From NCBI GenBank assembly GCA_000727475.1, contig KL647294.1, forward strand, positions 267,758 through 331,757: a DNA stretch of 64,000 nucleotides. The letters run 5' to 3'. Both the position numbers and the translations under genes were made by a program. This DNA comes from Sarcocystis neurona. Lineage: Eukaryota > Apicomplexa > Conoidasida > Eucoccidiorida > Sarcocystidae. Positions 45,901 to 57,134 of this stretch are shown piece after piece. The first letter of the stretch is position 1. The number at the start of each line of letters is the position of its first letter. The notes beneath the pieces are model-generated. The model was not told the origin of the DNA. It did not search any database and was given only the letters and a program-made list of their open reading frames with translations.

Positions 45901-48067
45901 CGACCAGCTGCCGTCTCCCATTGAAAGAATAGGCTGTCCGGCTCGTGTTTTTGGGGGTCGCGGCGCCGCCCCAGGGTTCCTGTTCTGAGAGAGCAGTAGT
46001 ACTAGTCAAACGTGTGCATACGCGTACGTGCTGCTCTGTGCAGGCGACAGTCGAAACGTCTGTGGCGACTGCTTTTGTTTGCATTCGGTGACGAGACGTC
46101 GCTTTCCGGTTTTGACACTCAGAGTGGAGGTATTCTGACTAGCGTTTACGACAAGTGCGTCGACTATACATGGTGTTAGTGAGTCAGCGCGCTGCTGCTC
46201 TGTACTGCAGTCGAAGGGAAAATTGTTTTTTGCTTTAGCGGCTGACCTTTTTCTACTGACGACGTGACGACAGTATAAGTAATACATGAGGAGACGAATC
46301 TGTACGTACGGACTGCTGCACCTACAAAAGAGTATACACCTGTACGTAAACGTGCTCGGCTCGATACATGAGTTGAACATCCATGGCCCGTGTCATCGTT
46401 GCTGACTACGTTCTCCGACCACAAGTGAGAGTCAATTCATGCAGACACACACACATTTTGTCAAGGATTCGAAGGAAATAAGTAAGCTTATCAGATCTAA
46501 TGAATAGAACGACTGGAGAACAAAGGAACGATGGATATTTTGTGTCGGGCGAGTTCATGTACTCCCCTCTCAGTCAGTACATGCGTGTAATTGATGGCCA
46601 CACGTAGAACACGGAGGAGGGGGCAAGGAGGACACGTAGCTGTATAACTGTCAGCTTAAGAACCGCGCACGCGTTCAGATGCGTGAAGTGCAGGCGGCAT
46701 AGGAACTCCTTTCCATTGGTTACTGCCTCCGTTTGCTTCTTGATGCACTTTCAGCTATTTGCGCTGCGGTCTTCTGAAGCTGCCGGTCCTCTGCGAGAGG
46801 TTGTAACTGCTTGTCAAAAGGCAGAAACTGGTGAAGACACACATTTGAAGAGAGGCGGGACTGCACAGTTTGCGTGTCTGTATGCATAGATGGACGTATA
46901 TATGTGTGTGTACACGCGTATACACGTATCCGAAGTAATATAGATCGGTATGAGTACTGGGGTTGAATCGGCACGACCAGACATATGTGGATGAGCCTAC
47001 ACGTGTGCGTCTGCGTTGGACTGTATCTGCAAAATGTTTTGATCATGTGTGCTCCATTCGTTGTCACGCAGGCGTCGCATTTGTACACCTTTCACTTCCA
47101 CCATCAAGACTTCCTGCACTCCATCCTCACTGGCATTTATATCACTTTTGCATCTAGTCTTGTAATACATATTTTTCTCTGTATTAACGCTTGCATGCTT
47201 GAGTATCCGTTTTGGAAACGGATGAACGCAGAAGAATTCCTCTTTGACAGATGAAAAGCTGCAGTTCAACAGGTGTGCATGCACGTGGACGCATGGAAAA
47301 GAGAATGGGTTCCCGCTTGTATTGCTGGCTAGGTCGTGACGGAAGTGGGACAGAGCAGTGTTTCGTGTACATTCAGGTGTTCCAATGAATACACGTGTAT
47401 GTAGTTGTGACACATATGATTATACACATGTATACGGCTGCGAGTGATGGCTCAGGTGCAGTTACGGAGCCCTGCGTACACGTTTGCGTGCGAGGAAAGA
47501 CCTTAGCACTAGCTGCTTCACTATGTTGACTTGAAATAAAGCTGTCACTCGTATATGGTGCACTTACGTCTTTAGGTAATCAGAGGTGTGTACAGAAATG
47601 GCACGTGCGCAGAGAATCGAATGCTACATATGCGTGCATGTCTGCGAAACTAGCCGCAGATTTCAGTAGTTCCCCATTTTGAAGGAAAACTTTCCTTCAG
47701 CGGAAGGCGAGCGAAGCACTCTGTCTTACGGTGAATGGCGGTTTTCATATCTACATGTGTATATATATATATTTCGTGGCCTTCCTCTTGTCAGGCTTGC
47801 TGCACCTACGACACCATTGAACGTGCACGTTTACAAAGTGTTCTCTTATCCTTAAAGAACGTACAGGCTGACGTCATGAGACTGCAGCTGTTTTTCTGCT
47901 CAGCACCTTTCAGCTGCGTTGCGGAAGGGAATTTCTGTTCGTTTACTACGGAGAGTTGAAAAGATTATTACGTAGTTCCTTTATCTCCAGCGAATGCCCA
48001 AATCCGTAGGCAATGGCGTGTGATATTTTGGTCCTCTTGTCCTCGAATCAGCATCGTTCCTTCCAAG
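39964..48067. other. Repeat-poor segment, no firm gene
   Basis: CAG repeat nearly disappears after about 40,000. TA/CA tracts remain at 40,590-40,830, 41,800-41,830, 42,448-42,500 (CA) and 43,310-43,360. From about 43,400 to 47,700 the sequence is almost free of simple repeat. The longest ORFs, 42 kb (195 codons), 44,188-44,547 (119 codons) and 46,006-46,380 minus (124 codons), show no domain, signal or convincing splice context. Small multi-exon genes could be hidden here. Confidence 0.45.
40590..40830. repeat. (TA)n and TATG/TATA microsatellite block
   Basis: Alternating (TA)n, ACATACATATATA and TATGTATATAGG stretches cover most of these bases. ORFs across it encode only Ile/Tyr/His/Thr. 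Confidence 0.75.
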
Positions 48068-51000
48068 ATGTCAGACAAACATCATCAGCCGCACTCGCGA
48101 GTGCAGATCCCCGCTTCGTCGCATCATTCATTAGATACTCATGATTGCCCACTATGGCATCCGTCAGCCACTCGTCCTTCCTCCTACGTCCCCCATTCTC
48201 AATGTGCGCCTGCCTCCTCCTCAGCTTCTGCGACACCGCAGAAGGATTGCCCTTCGGATCCTCGTGGCCGTGCGTGCTCTCCCTCTTCCTGTGCTGCTGC
48301 AGTCTGCAGGCACGAAGTTGTCAATTCTCCTGTCTGCCTCCCGTCTTCTCCTCAAGCCTCGCCTACCTCCCCTGGTATTGTCTCCACTGTGTCACCTCCT
48401 CACACGTACGCCGTTTCTTCCTTCTTATCTACATCCGCCTCTTCTTGTGAGGTTGGTCTCGACTCTCCACGTCTTCTTCCCCCAACGCCTCCGTCCTCAC
48501 CTGTATCTGCGCATTCACAATCGACACCCTATCTAGGAGTTCCTCTAACAAATTTGGCTATGAGCCTCAACGCAGAAGGCTCGTCCTCAACTACGGCTTC
48601 TGCGCCATCATCTCCCAACTCCTCTCACAATTCCGTTGCCACAAGGTGTTCGACGCAACAGCCCGACGTCCCTGGTGGCGACAAACCGACTATCCCGCCA
48701 GCGGAATCTCCCCTTGCAGCAGTATCGTCGTGCACAGGTCAAACGCACCAGTTCGCCTCTTCGGCTGTAACTCCACTGCCCTCTTTGACGCTTCAATCTA
48801 CTTGTGGTTGGATGCCACGACCTGCAGCGGTCCGTAGCACGCTGAAGCGCGAGCGACTGCTGCACGCTTCTACGTCATGCACTATTCCCGTCCATCCACC
48901 ACCACTTTCCAACCATTGTTTTCCTCAACGTCTCTCTTTCCTTCGGTGGTCTCAACAACCGCGAGAATGCTGCCCTGCCAACACCGCGTCACGCTGCCTG
49001 CCTGCCGCGGAAGAACCTTTTCTCTCCGGTATGCGCAACACCTCTGATTCTAACGGCGTAAGCAATGCGCATCCGTGTAGAATTGCCTCGTGTCCCTTTG
49101 GCGTCCACGCAGGTACACAGTCCCAGCAATCAATAAACTTTCCGCCAGCAGCTGTTTTTTCTGCACAGTTTCGTTCCACACGGCGCATCGAAATTTCACG
49201 TGCTCCATGGTTATTGTTTCTGTTACTATCGATACTCCTAATACTCGGAGTTACTGTTCTTTTCAGTTTCACTGTTGGATGGCCTCACATGTGGCCAATT
49301 TACATCAATAGGTTTAGCAAAAGTAGCGGTGCAAATTTGATCTACGAGAAAGATGCTACAGCAGCAATCCGCGCACCATCCGCAGGTCTTCAAGGACTTG
49401 CGCCTTCACCGGCAGCGGCTGCAGCAGCGGAATCTCGTTCTTCGGCTTGGCTGCCCGAGGTGTTTGCTGGAGAAGCACCCAGTCACGGTTTTGACGGAAC
49501 GGAACATGGAACCCAGAAAATGTCTAGCAACACTTCAGCAAGCCCTGCGTACGAAAAACGTGGAGCCGTCAGGCTACCGAGCCACGCAGAAGAACGTTTT
49601 GATAATGTACCTTCCTTGACCGTTTCACGGTGGTCGAAGGCCGCAGATAAACCTAGAGCCTCAGTTGATGCAGCAGACGGACTTAAACAGGTGCTTGGTT
49701 CTGCAGTTGCTGCTGTAGTGGAAGATGTTCCTTTCTTGGATGCGGTCTCGAGCTTCCTAAGCAAGAGATGGGATACAGTAACGCGTTCCTCTACCATAAG
49801 AGCTCCTGAATCACCAGGGCCACAAGCCAACGGAAACTCGTCACCAGATGCTGCAGCGAAATGTTCTACCGTCTCACGTAAAACTCCCTTGTACCGTAGC
49901 GAAAACCAGCAAGGTGAAGACGGTGCTTCTGCTCGGAGAGTGTACGCTTTTCTGTCTAAGGCCTTTACGCTTGCGAAAAAGTGGATAATCACTGTTAAAT
50001 GGTGTGATTACGGGTCATTTGAAATCCTGCCGGGCAGATTTCGGGTGCTCCTGGCAGTGTCCGTCTGTTGCTGCTTGTGTTGCCTTTTTTTCTCTGGCTC
50101 ACTAGTTTATAAGCATTTAACGAACTATTACGAACCTCACTTGCAGCGATACATATGCCGTATCTGCCTAATAGCTCCTGCGTTCGCCATATCATCCCTC
50201 ACCTACTTTGTACATACACTTCCCAACGTAGTCTCTTATTCTTCCACACGATATACTGCGGCACACACATTCACTCCCATACCAGACGCTGCAGTATCCA
50301 TCGAAAACATCTATTCTTATCCAGCAACGGCACGACACGTGAGTGCAGTCACGAGTAATAATGCAGTTCACGCAGATTCTGGCGTGCCGTGGAGCAGTAA
50401 TGCGTCCACATCAGTCGGCCGACAAGAAGAAGTTTTCGTTGAATTTCTGCGAGATCTCGCCCAAGCTGTGGCTCTATACAGCTTTCTGGCGCTCATGACT
50501 AACTGCTGCGGTAAGTCCAACGAGCTGTTTCTTCGGTAATTGCCTTCACGTAGTGGCGCACGACAATTATTCGTCGTTACCTAATAGTACACTGGAATCG
50601 AGAGTGTTCCGTGACCGCGTGCGCAGTCTGCTTTTCCGCGTCACAAATCGGAAGGTTTGAAACGGTGCCTCTAGCGCAGGATAACTCCAACGGGTTGCTG
50701 TGATTTGGTTGTTCGTGGAAGGCATGCATGGGACAATGAGGTACAGAACACGTCTGAACTTGAAGGTGTCGGCGCACACGGAGACACTAGCTACTGTGTG
50801 CCACTGAATAGATACTCTCGACTGAGATTTGAAGTTCACTTGTGCCGTTGAACTCTTCGTCCCACAAAGTGCCAGTACGTATTCAAGCTGCATGGAGCCT
50901 ATATTGTAGCCTCTCGAGTTTCTGAAACATAAGGTTAGACAATGTCATCACATTTGCTGAAAAGAATACCTCACACGTAAGGGACTGAAACACGGAGGAA

Positions 51001-52803
51001 CAAAGAGAAAGCCCGTTTTAGCCACTGGTACAAAAGTCCACTGGCGCATCAAGGGACTGAAACACGGAGGAACAAAGAGAAAGCCCGTTTCAGCCACTGG
51101 TACAAAAGTCCACTGGCGCATCACGTCGGAACTCAATCTGGCACATTATTATCAAGTGACTGATTGTCGAATCCATGTCTGAGGAAAGGCTTAGCAGTCA
51201 CGTACGCTTTAAAATGAATACCAGACTGAAATTTCCGGTCTCAACCATCTGTATAAATTTCAGTTCAACTACAACAGTAGTAGTACAATAGTTGGACCTG
51301 CATATTCTTAATTGCAGCCCACAAGTGTAGTCGCTGCCGCAATTGTCCCCGGGGTAGCTGTAAGCAACAGTCGAATCACCTGCACTCCCTATGCGAAAAA
51401 CCGTGGTGTGGAATCATTCGAGCATGCATCTGCTGTGTACTACATAGTCAGAGATGGATCGTTTCTGCATCTGGATGCGCATTTACTTCAGGAGGAGATC
51501 GCTGTATCTCCCTCACCGTCGCCTGCAATCCAAACAAGGTTTCTCCGGTCCCACCTTTAAACCTTTTTTTTCGCCCATTCCACCCTGGCCCCCATATACT
51601 TCGCTACCTGAGGATAGGGGTGATGCAATGCGTGATCGTGGTCCCGCTCGTGGGCGTCTTAAGCTTACTTCAAGTTTTCTCCAGCGATACTTACGCCTTA
51701 CATCAAAAGAAATCTTGGACGTCTGCTGTCCCCTTCCCGGGACTCAAGAAAGCGGCAGCAGTTGCACCAACGCCACACGCTGTTTTTGTTCAAACCTCCC
51801 ACCGGGATAGTAGCACTCCCCCTGGGTCACCTTCGTATAAGAATACGCTTAAGGACGTAGAAACCGCTTCCACTGGCCTAGTCGCTGACACTGCTGTTAA
51901 ACGTGAGACCGCGAACACGGCCGAGAGCCCATACTTGAGCTATGCTGACGGCAGCAGCAAAGCTGAGTTTTTCAGTTCACGTGGAAACAGCAACGGATAT
52001 GTGCTCCCACTGGGGGTAGAGCTTGGCAAAATGATTCCTTGGGGGTCTTTGCTGCTTCTCTGCTCGGTCACCATCTGTATGTTCTCCCTTTTACAGTTTT
52101 ACGTCTGCACAGAGTCGCTGCTTCGACCCTACAAGCCCCTGCAGAAATTTCTATCCATTAAATTCCTAGTCTTTTTCCAGGTGTGGCAAAAAGTGGCCAT
52201 CCACGTCCTCCTAAATCTAACGGTCATCAAAGTCAACGACGTGCTAAACCCAGAAGACATGGCGGTGAGGCCCACGGTACGACCTTTTCGTGTGTTACGC
52301 GTATGTAGTTCACTTAGCCACGTATACGAGGAAGTCCGTCCACTAAATCTTCCCACAAGTAGGTGTGCGAGTAGAGGGAAAGCTCTCCACTTTCTTCTTT
52401 GCACGTCAGGGCAGTACACTTTGCCCATACACCTTTCAGTTAATAGGTCCATCTCACCATTGTCCTTCCTGTCGTTCAGGATCTTTACCACAACGTGATG
52501 ATGGGCGCGTGGACAATTGCTGTGAGCATTAGTCATATGCTCTGCTTTCCGCTCAAAGACCACCGGCCTGAAATGCCTCGAGAGGGCGACCCTCCTCCGC
52601 CACCTGGTGCCACACTTCTCCAAAGGTAAGTTCAACGTTCTGCAACACTTTTCAATGAGAATGTTTGCTGACCTGTCTTTCACGCACCGTTGGCCTCTGC
52701 GTGAAAACACGTTCAAAAAGTAGACCACGATTTTTGGTAAGAACGGCTGTCCACTTTCGTTTCCTTTATTGGTTCTTCCTGCAGGGAGATTGACGTCTAT
52801 TAG
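48068..52803 (+). CDS. TMEM184 / OST-alpha family membrane protein, four exons
   Basis: Exons 48068-50510, 51492-52264, 52480-52625 and 52785-52803 join in phase to 1,126 residues. The frame is open upstream of the ATG at 48068 but has no earlier ATG. Family motifs (Solute_trans_a) appear in order: a membrane helix at about 658-684; YYEPHLQRYICRICLIAPAF; FLRDLAQAVALYSFLALMTN, then CCGGDR formed exactly across the first splice; LRYLRIGVMQCVIVVPLVG; RPYKPLQKFLSIKFLVFF; and, across the second splice, LYHNVMMGAWTIAVSI. About seven helices make the family core, plus an extra helix at about 378-402. Unusual are about 370 Ser/Pro-rich residues at the N-terminus, a loop of about 255 residues before the core and a roughly 120-residue insertion. 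Relatives transport or regulate membrane processes; the substrate here is unknown. Introns are 981, 215 and 159 bases. Confidence 0.82.
50979..51123. repeat. Direct duplication of 72 bases in intron 1 of the TMEM184-type gene
   Basis: The block starting GGGACTGAAACACGGAGG at 50981 is repeated from 51053. The two copies differ at very few positions (for example TTTTAG against TTTCAG), which suggests a recent duplication. Confidence 0.9.
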
Positions 52804-53102
52804 TCTCCCCTGCCAGGACAGTGGCATCTTTACGCAGCAGTGAAGCTGATCAAAACAGTGACACGTGTTTTGCACTTGTGCAACAACGACGCACTGGGAA
52901 ACCTAGTGTTAGAGTTTCCAACGTGGAAGTCTGAAGTGTTTTGAGTGCCAGGGTAGCCATTGAAACTCTTTCCATGCCTCTGTAAAAGCAGAGCCCGTAA
53001 TCACGCACACGTAGCACTAACTATACACCGCCGCCAGCTGTTGAAAAGTTCCACTTATTTTTTAAAGTTTGTGCGCAGCTAGCACCCATACTTTACGTGT
53101 AT

Positions 53103-56100
53103 ATGGAGAAAGGCGCTTTAGAAAGTGCTTGTGTGATTGCCCCCCGCCTTTTTTCAAGCCTTTTGGACGTGTTCTTGGCGGTGGACGTTCTCCACGATGC
53201 ACGGGAAATGGCTCTTGTTCAACATCCTTCGCTTGACCGAGCTTGCTCACTTCTTCTAGACCAGTCCGTAGAAGCATATCAAGATGGTCGGCTGGCTGCA
53301 TGTATCAACACGCCGCAGTCCATGCCTCACATTATCCCTTCGCCCTCCCTGCAACATTTGTTGCAACCAGAGGAGTTGTCCAGAAGTGTTGTTATCAGTT
53401 CTGAAGACTACCCGGGGCTTCACTGCAGCTCCCGTGCCACGCCTCTCAGCAGGGAGTACCTAGGAAGTGAAGTTGCGGCTGGCAAGCGAGAAAATCCGTC
53501 GTACACATGTCCCGCTTCCACCTACTGCGAGGCGCAGCCCTCTTGTGGACATCTACAGAACGTCTACCAGCCTTCCCCGTCTGACAGGAGGTCACAAAGC
53601 TCTAATTTTCAGATGGCAGTGGACAGTTTGTTTCCCAAAGCGAGCGAATCCTGCTGTTCGACCTCAAGAACAGCGAACCTTGAGAGGGACCACATCACGC
53701 CGCAGAAGACGACCAGCGCTGATACATCTACAGCGTCAGCAGCGGCACCCTTCCCTCCCTCGACGGATCAAAGCATTCTCGTCACTAGTGACGACAGCCG
53801 AGAGGAAGGCAACAAACATACAACGCCAGTGAAAGTAGTGGTTACCTCCATGGGGCCGGAAGTGCCTGCACATTCCAGTGTAGCTGCTGCCCCACTGAAT
53901 CCGCCTTTTTCTAGCATGTCAGGCAATGTGTCGCAGCACTCACCTGTTCAGACAAGTTCGCATACATTGATGGCCTCTCTGGGAACACCTGCCTTATTGC
54001 TGCCCCCCACGTGGTCGTTGGCCGACACTCCTCTCCACTTCAGAAACATCACCCCCCCTTCGGATTCGCAGGCACTGAGATCTTCTGGTCACCACTTATG
54101 CGGAGTGGAGAGGAATACAGCGGTTCACTCTCTCTGGGGATCCCCTGCTGAAAGAGGAGTCATTCGTCAGCTTTCACCGAGAGACGCTGCTGCTGCAGCA
54201 GCTGCAGCAGCTGTTGCTGCAGCCACCAGCCGCACGCCGCTCAGTGCCACAGCAAAAGCAGCAGCTGCCGCCAGATTTGTCTTCACTTCGGGGACGAACT
54301 CTCCCTTTCATGACTGCCCTGCCGCAGCTCTTGCCGCAGCTCTAGGTGACTTCGATACACCAGGAAGTTTAACTTCAGTCGCAGTCGCTGTCGCCGCGCG
54401 ACAAGATGGCGACAACTTAGGCGAAGGAGAAGAGGGCGGCTTGCAGCAAGGTGAGACAGACGCTTCTCTTCGCGCAAAAACATCGGCCAGCACGTTTTTA
54501 AGCCGCCTGACTTCTGCGTATGCCAGCCGCAGCAGCAGCAACAGCAGCAGCAGTAGCAGTTGGTTGACTGACACCACCAGCAGAGTTGGAACCAGCAGAG
54601 GCAACGTAAGTGGTCACAGAAGCGTCGAAAGTGGCAGCAGTGCTCTTGACGACACAGACCGAAATCAGGAAGGTGAACAGGACGTTAGTAGCGACGGTGA
54701 ACATATATCCGAAAGGTGTGGGCGCTCTCGGAGCAGCTCCCCACGCGGCTGCGAAAGCCGGGTGCGTAGAACACGGAGTGACGGCTCAGCGACTATTTTC
54801 AGCCACAGGAACTCCCTCGCTTCAAGCCACTTAGGATCATGGAACGACAAAATGAAGGAGGAGGTATCCCCCCTGCGTAGCCCCGTATTTGAGTCCGTGG
54901 CTACTCATCAAGAAATCGGTGTTCACCAAGTGCACAATCAGATGCATCGGCAGCAGCGAGTCGGAAGGTGCGTTGCCAGCTTCTTGAACTGGGCAACACA
55001 GAAGTGGGCATGCAGGAGCATTCCGACGCTCAGCAACGCACGCGAAAGGCTGGCATCGGTGGGAAGCAACCTGCGTAGGGTCGGAAATACGCATCTTTCT
55101 GTGTCCAATAGTTTTCACAGCGGCGGCTCCTGCAGGCCCCCGTCTGCACTCAATTGTACTGGTTTTGGAAAAGGGATCTGCAGCGCAGAGGCAGATACTG
55201 CGGGCGTCTGGGGATTAAAAGGAGGTGAGTCGCATGAGCTACTGGTGCAGGCACTGACACAGCAGCAAGAGCTGTGGGCCAGTCCTCCACATCGAGCCCG
55301 ATCAGCAGAATGCGTCAACGAGCAAGTTCACAAGGACCACGAGGGTGCGGAGGCGACGGCAACGCCAGAAAAAAGACCAGAGCGTAGAAACCGTCCACTA
55401 CGTAGCCAGAGTCGCCTTGAGGAGGGATTCAATCAAGCAGGTACAAGAGAAAAAGAAGGATGTCGTTCGCGCCCCATGTACGAAGGGGAGGAGAAAGAGA
55501 TTGTTGTCACCACTAGAGGCGACACGGAATTAGGACAACAACGAAATGAAAAAACGCTGCACAGTTTGCCTCAACAAGAACATATAATAACTTTGAATAC
55601 AGACGAGAGCAAAGACCACAACGCTCCTCCCCTACACAAGCAAAAGGGAAGACCAGTTAAAATGCGTCCCACTTTCGGGAGGAAGGAACCGAACCCCGTC
55701 TTGCAGCGAGCCGGCGTATTCCCTGTGTGCGAAAAAGAGCAAACCGAGAAAGGCACGAAGTCACAACGGCATCAGCCCACTGAAGGTGCGCACCAGCAGC
55801 AGCAGCTGCACCAGCCTGGAACGCGGAGAGGGTCAGCCGGCGACGAACGAACAGCGTATAGCAACTGTCGCAGAGAACAATTCGATCAACGCACGAATCA
55901 GGACCACACTGCAGAACACGCAGTAGATTCCCCGCGTCAGGGTACTGCTAAGGACCCTATTGACAGCGATGCAGAAAAGAAAGTTCTTGAGAACCAATCA
56001 AGCACAAAGTGTCAGCCAAAGCACACAAATCCTTCACTTGGAGGATGGGAAGAGACGCCGATTCTTAAAGGACACACAGGCGGAAATCAATGTGGACGAC

Positions 56101-56738
56101 CGTGTCAAGCACCAGCACTGCCGGCCAAAACTCTTGGCTCCAATGCAAAAGAGATCGTCTCCCGAAACAAAAGAGCAAGCAGAACTGGAAGGCGTAACCC
56201 CAACCGCCGTGACAGCAATCAAGTAAGGAGATACGAGGCACAACGCCTTGCTGTGAAAGACGTGAGACACGAAGTTGCTTTTGCCGATGGGAATAAGACG
56301 TCAGACAGAGAAATCCTGACAGGCAATCAAGATCCGTCCGAGGACGCGGCAGTTTTCCCAGAGAAGTCCGGCGTAAGAATTGATTCCTCGGCAGATCCGC
56401 CTGAACATGCAAGAAGTCGTTCACCTGTTTGTGTCGACCTGGAAGAAGAAGATAAGGAAAATGTTCGACAACTGAAATGTGCAGTTGGGAATACAGTGTC
56501 CTCTGTCTGGGGCCAATCTTCCTTGTTATCAGGGTCTGTTACTTGCTCTGCAGTTGACTCGCAAAAGTATTTAGGCGGCCCTGATAGGGTAGCACCTGAC
56601 AACTTGCGAATACGAAGAATTGGGTGGTCGATCGAAACAGCGGAACAGGAGCAGGGGGAAACACTCGAAGAACAGCCTTCAGAAGATTGGCCATGTCTGA
56701 TGGCAGGGAGTACACGGGTGGGCAGGAGCATGATCTAG
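53103..56738 (+). CDS. Large Ser-rich hypothetical protein, 1,211 residues
   Basis: A continuous frame from the ATG at 53103, with a short non-ATG extension upstream. It lies 299 bases after the TMEM184-type gene on the same strand. The N-terminus, ALESACVIAPRLFSSLLDVF then LAVDVLHDAREMALVQHPSL, is helical and not repetitive. The rest is polar and probably disordered, with an Ala run at about 361-380 and a Ser run near 476-486. No membrane segment is seen. Near residue 1117, LEEEDKENVRQ contains a KEN sequence, which in cell-cycle proteins can be a degradation signal; function here is unproven. Other segments are CVASFLNWATQKWACRSI and RRIGWSIETAEQEQGE. The codon pattern stays open for 3.6 kb in a region poor in CAG repeat, so coding is well supported. 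No family is recognised. Confidence 0.7.
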   Translation: MEKGALESACVIAPRLFSSLLDVFLAVDVLHDAREMALVQHPSLDRACSLLLDQSVEAYQDGRLAACINTPQSMPHIIPSPSLQHLLQPEELSRSVVISSEDYPGLHCSSRATPLSREYLGSEVAAGKRENPSYTCPASTYCEAQPSCGHLQNVYQPSPSDRRSQSSNFQMAVDSLFPKASESCCSTSRTANLERDHITPQKTTSADTSTASAAAPFPPSTDQSILVTSDDSREEGNKHTTPVKVVVTSMGPEVPAHSSVAAAPLNPPFSSMSGNVSQHSPVQTSSHTLMASLGTPALLLPPTWSLADTPLHFRNITPPSDSQALRSSGHHLCGVERNTAVHSLWGSPAERGVIRQLSPRDAAAAAAAAAVAAATSRTPLSATAKAAAAARFVFTSGTNSPFHDCPAAALAAALGDFDTPGSLTSVAVAVAARQDGDNLGEGEEGGLQQGETDASLRAKTSASTFLSRLTSAYASRSSSNSSSSSSWLTDTTSRVGTSRGNVSGHRSVESGSSALDDTDRNQEGEQDVSSDGEHISERCGRSRSSSPRGCESRVRRTRSDGSATIFSHRNSLASSHLGSWNDKMKEEVSPLRSPVFESVATHQEIGVHQVHNQMHRQQRVGRCVASFLNWATQKWACRSIPTLSNARERLASVGSNLRRVGNTHLSVSNSFHSGGSCRPPSALNCTGFGKGICSAEADTAGVWGLKGGESHELLVQALTQQQELWASPPHRARSAECVNEQVHKDHEGAEATATPEKRPERRNRPLRSQSRLEEGFNQAGTREKEGCRSRPMYEGEEKEIVVTTRGDTELGQQRNEKTLHSLPQQEHIITLNTDESKDHNAPPLHKQKGRPVKMRPTFGRKEPNPVLQRAGVFPVCEKEQTEKGTKSQRHQPTEGAHQQQQLHQPGTRRGSAGDERTAYSNCRREQFDQRTNQDHTAEHAVDSPRQGTAKDPIDSDAEKKVLENQSSTKCQPKHTNPSLGGWEETPILKGHTGGNQCGRPCQAPALPAKTLGSNAKEIVSRNKRASRTGRRNPNRRDSNQVRRYEAQRLAVKDVRHEVAFADGNKTSDREILTGNQDPSEDAAVFPEKSGVRIDSSADPPEHARSRSPVCVDLEEEDKENVRQLKCAVGNTVSSVWGQSSLLSGSVTCSAVDSQKYLGGPDRVAPDNLRIRRIGWSIETAEQEQGETLEEQPSEDWPCLMAGSTRVGRSMI

Positions 56739-56802
56739 AGATGCAAGCGCTCTCCAGGGGAGCAGGGAAACAAGAAATCATTAGCAAGGTCCTTACAGAA
56801 TG

Positions 56803-57134
56803 CTTCGTATACTGCCAATCACAATTTTTCATGGAACGCCACGCTCGTGGCAATCCAACAACGGTGCCCGATATTACGTACTCAGCTTCGTACACTGCCA
56901 ATCACAATTTCTCATGGAACGCCACGCTCGTGGCAATCCAACAACGGTGCCCGATGTTACGTACTCAGCTTCGTACACTACCAATCACAATTTCTCATGG
57001 AACGCCACGCTCGTGGCAATCCAACAACGGTGCCCGATATTACGTACTCAGCTTCGTACACTACCAATCACAATTTCTCATGGAACGCCACGCTCGTGGC
57101 AATCCAACAACGGTGCCCGATATTACGTACTCAG
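56803..57134. repeat. 83-bp minisatellite, four tandem copies
   Basis: The block beginning CTTCGTACACTACCAATCAC and ending in CGATATTACGTACTCAG occurs four times with a constant 83-base period (the ATGGAACGCC within it is at 56831, 56914, 56997 and 57080). Copies differ by one to three bases. Because 83 is not a multiple of three, each copy is read in a new phase. All three plus frames stay open across the array, giving ORFs of 115, 124 and 179 codons. Confidence 0.9.
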
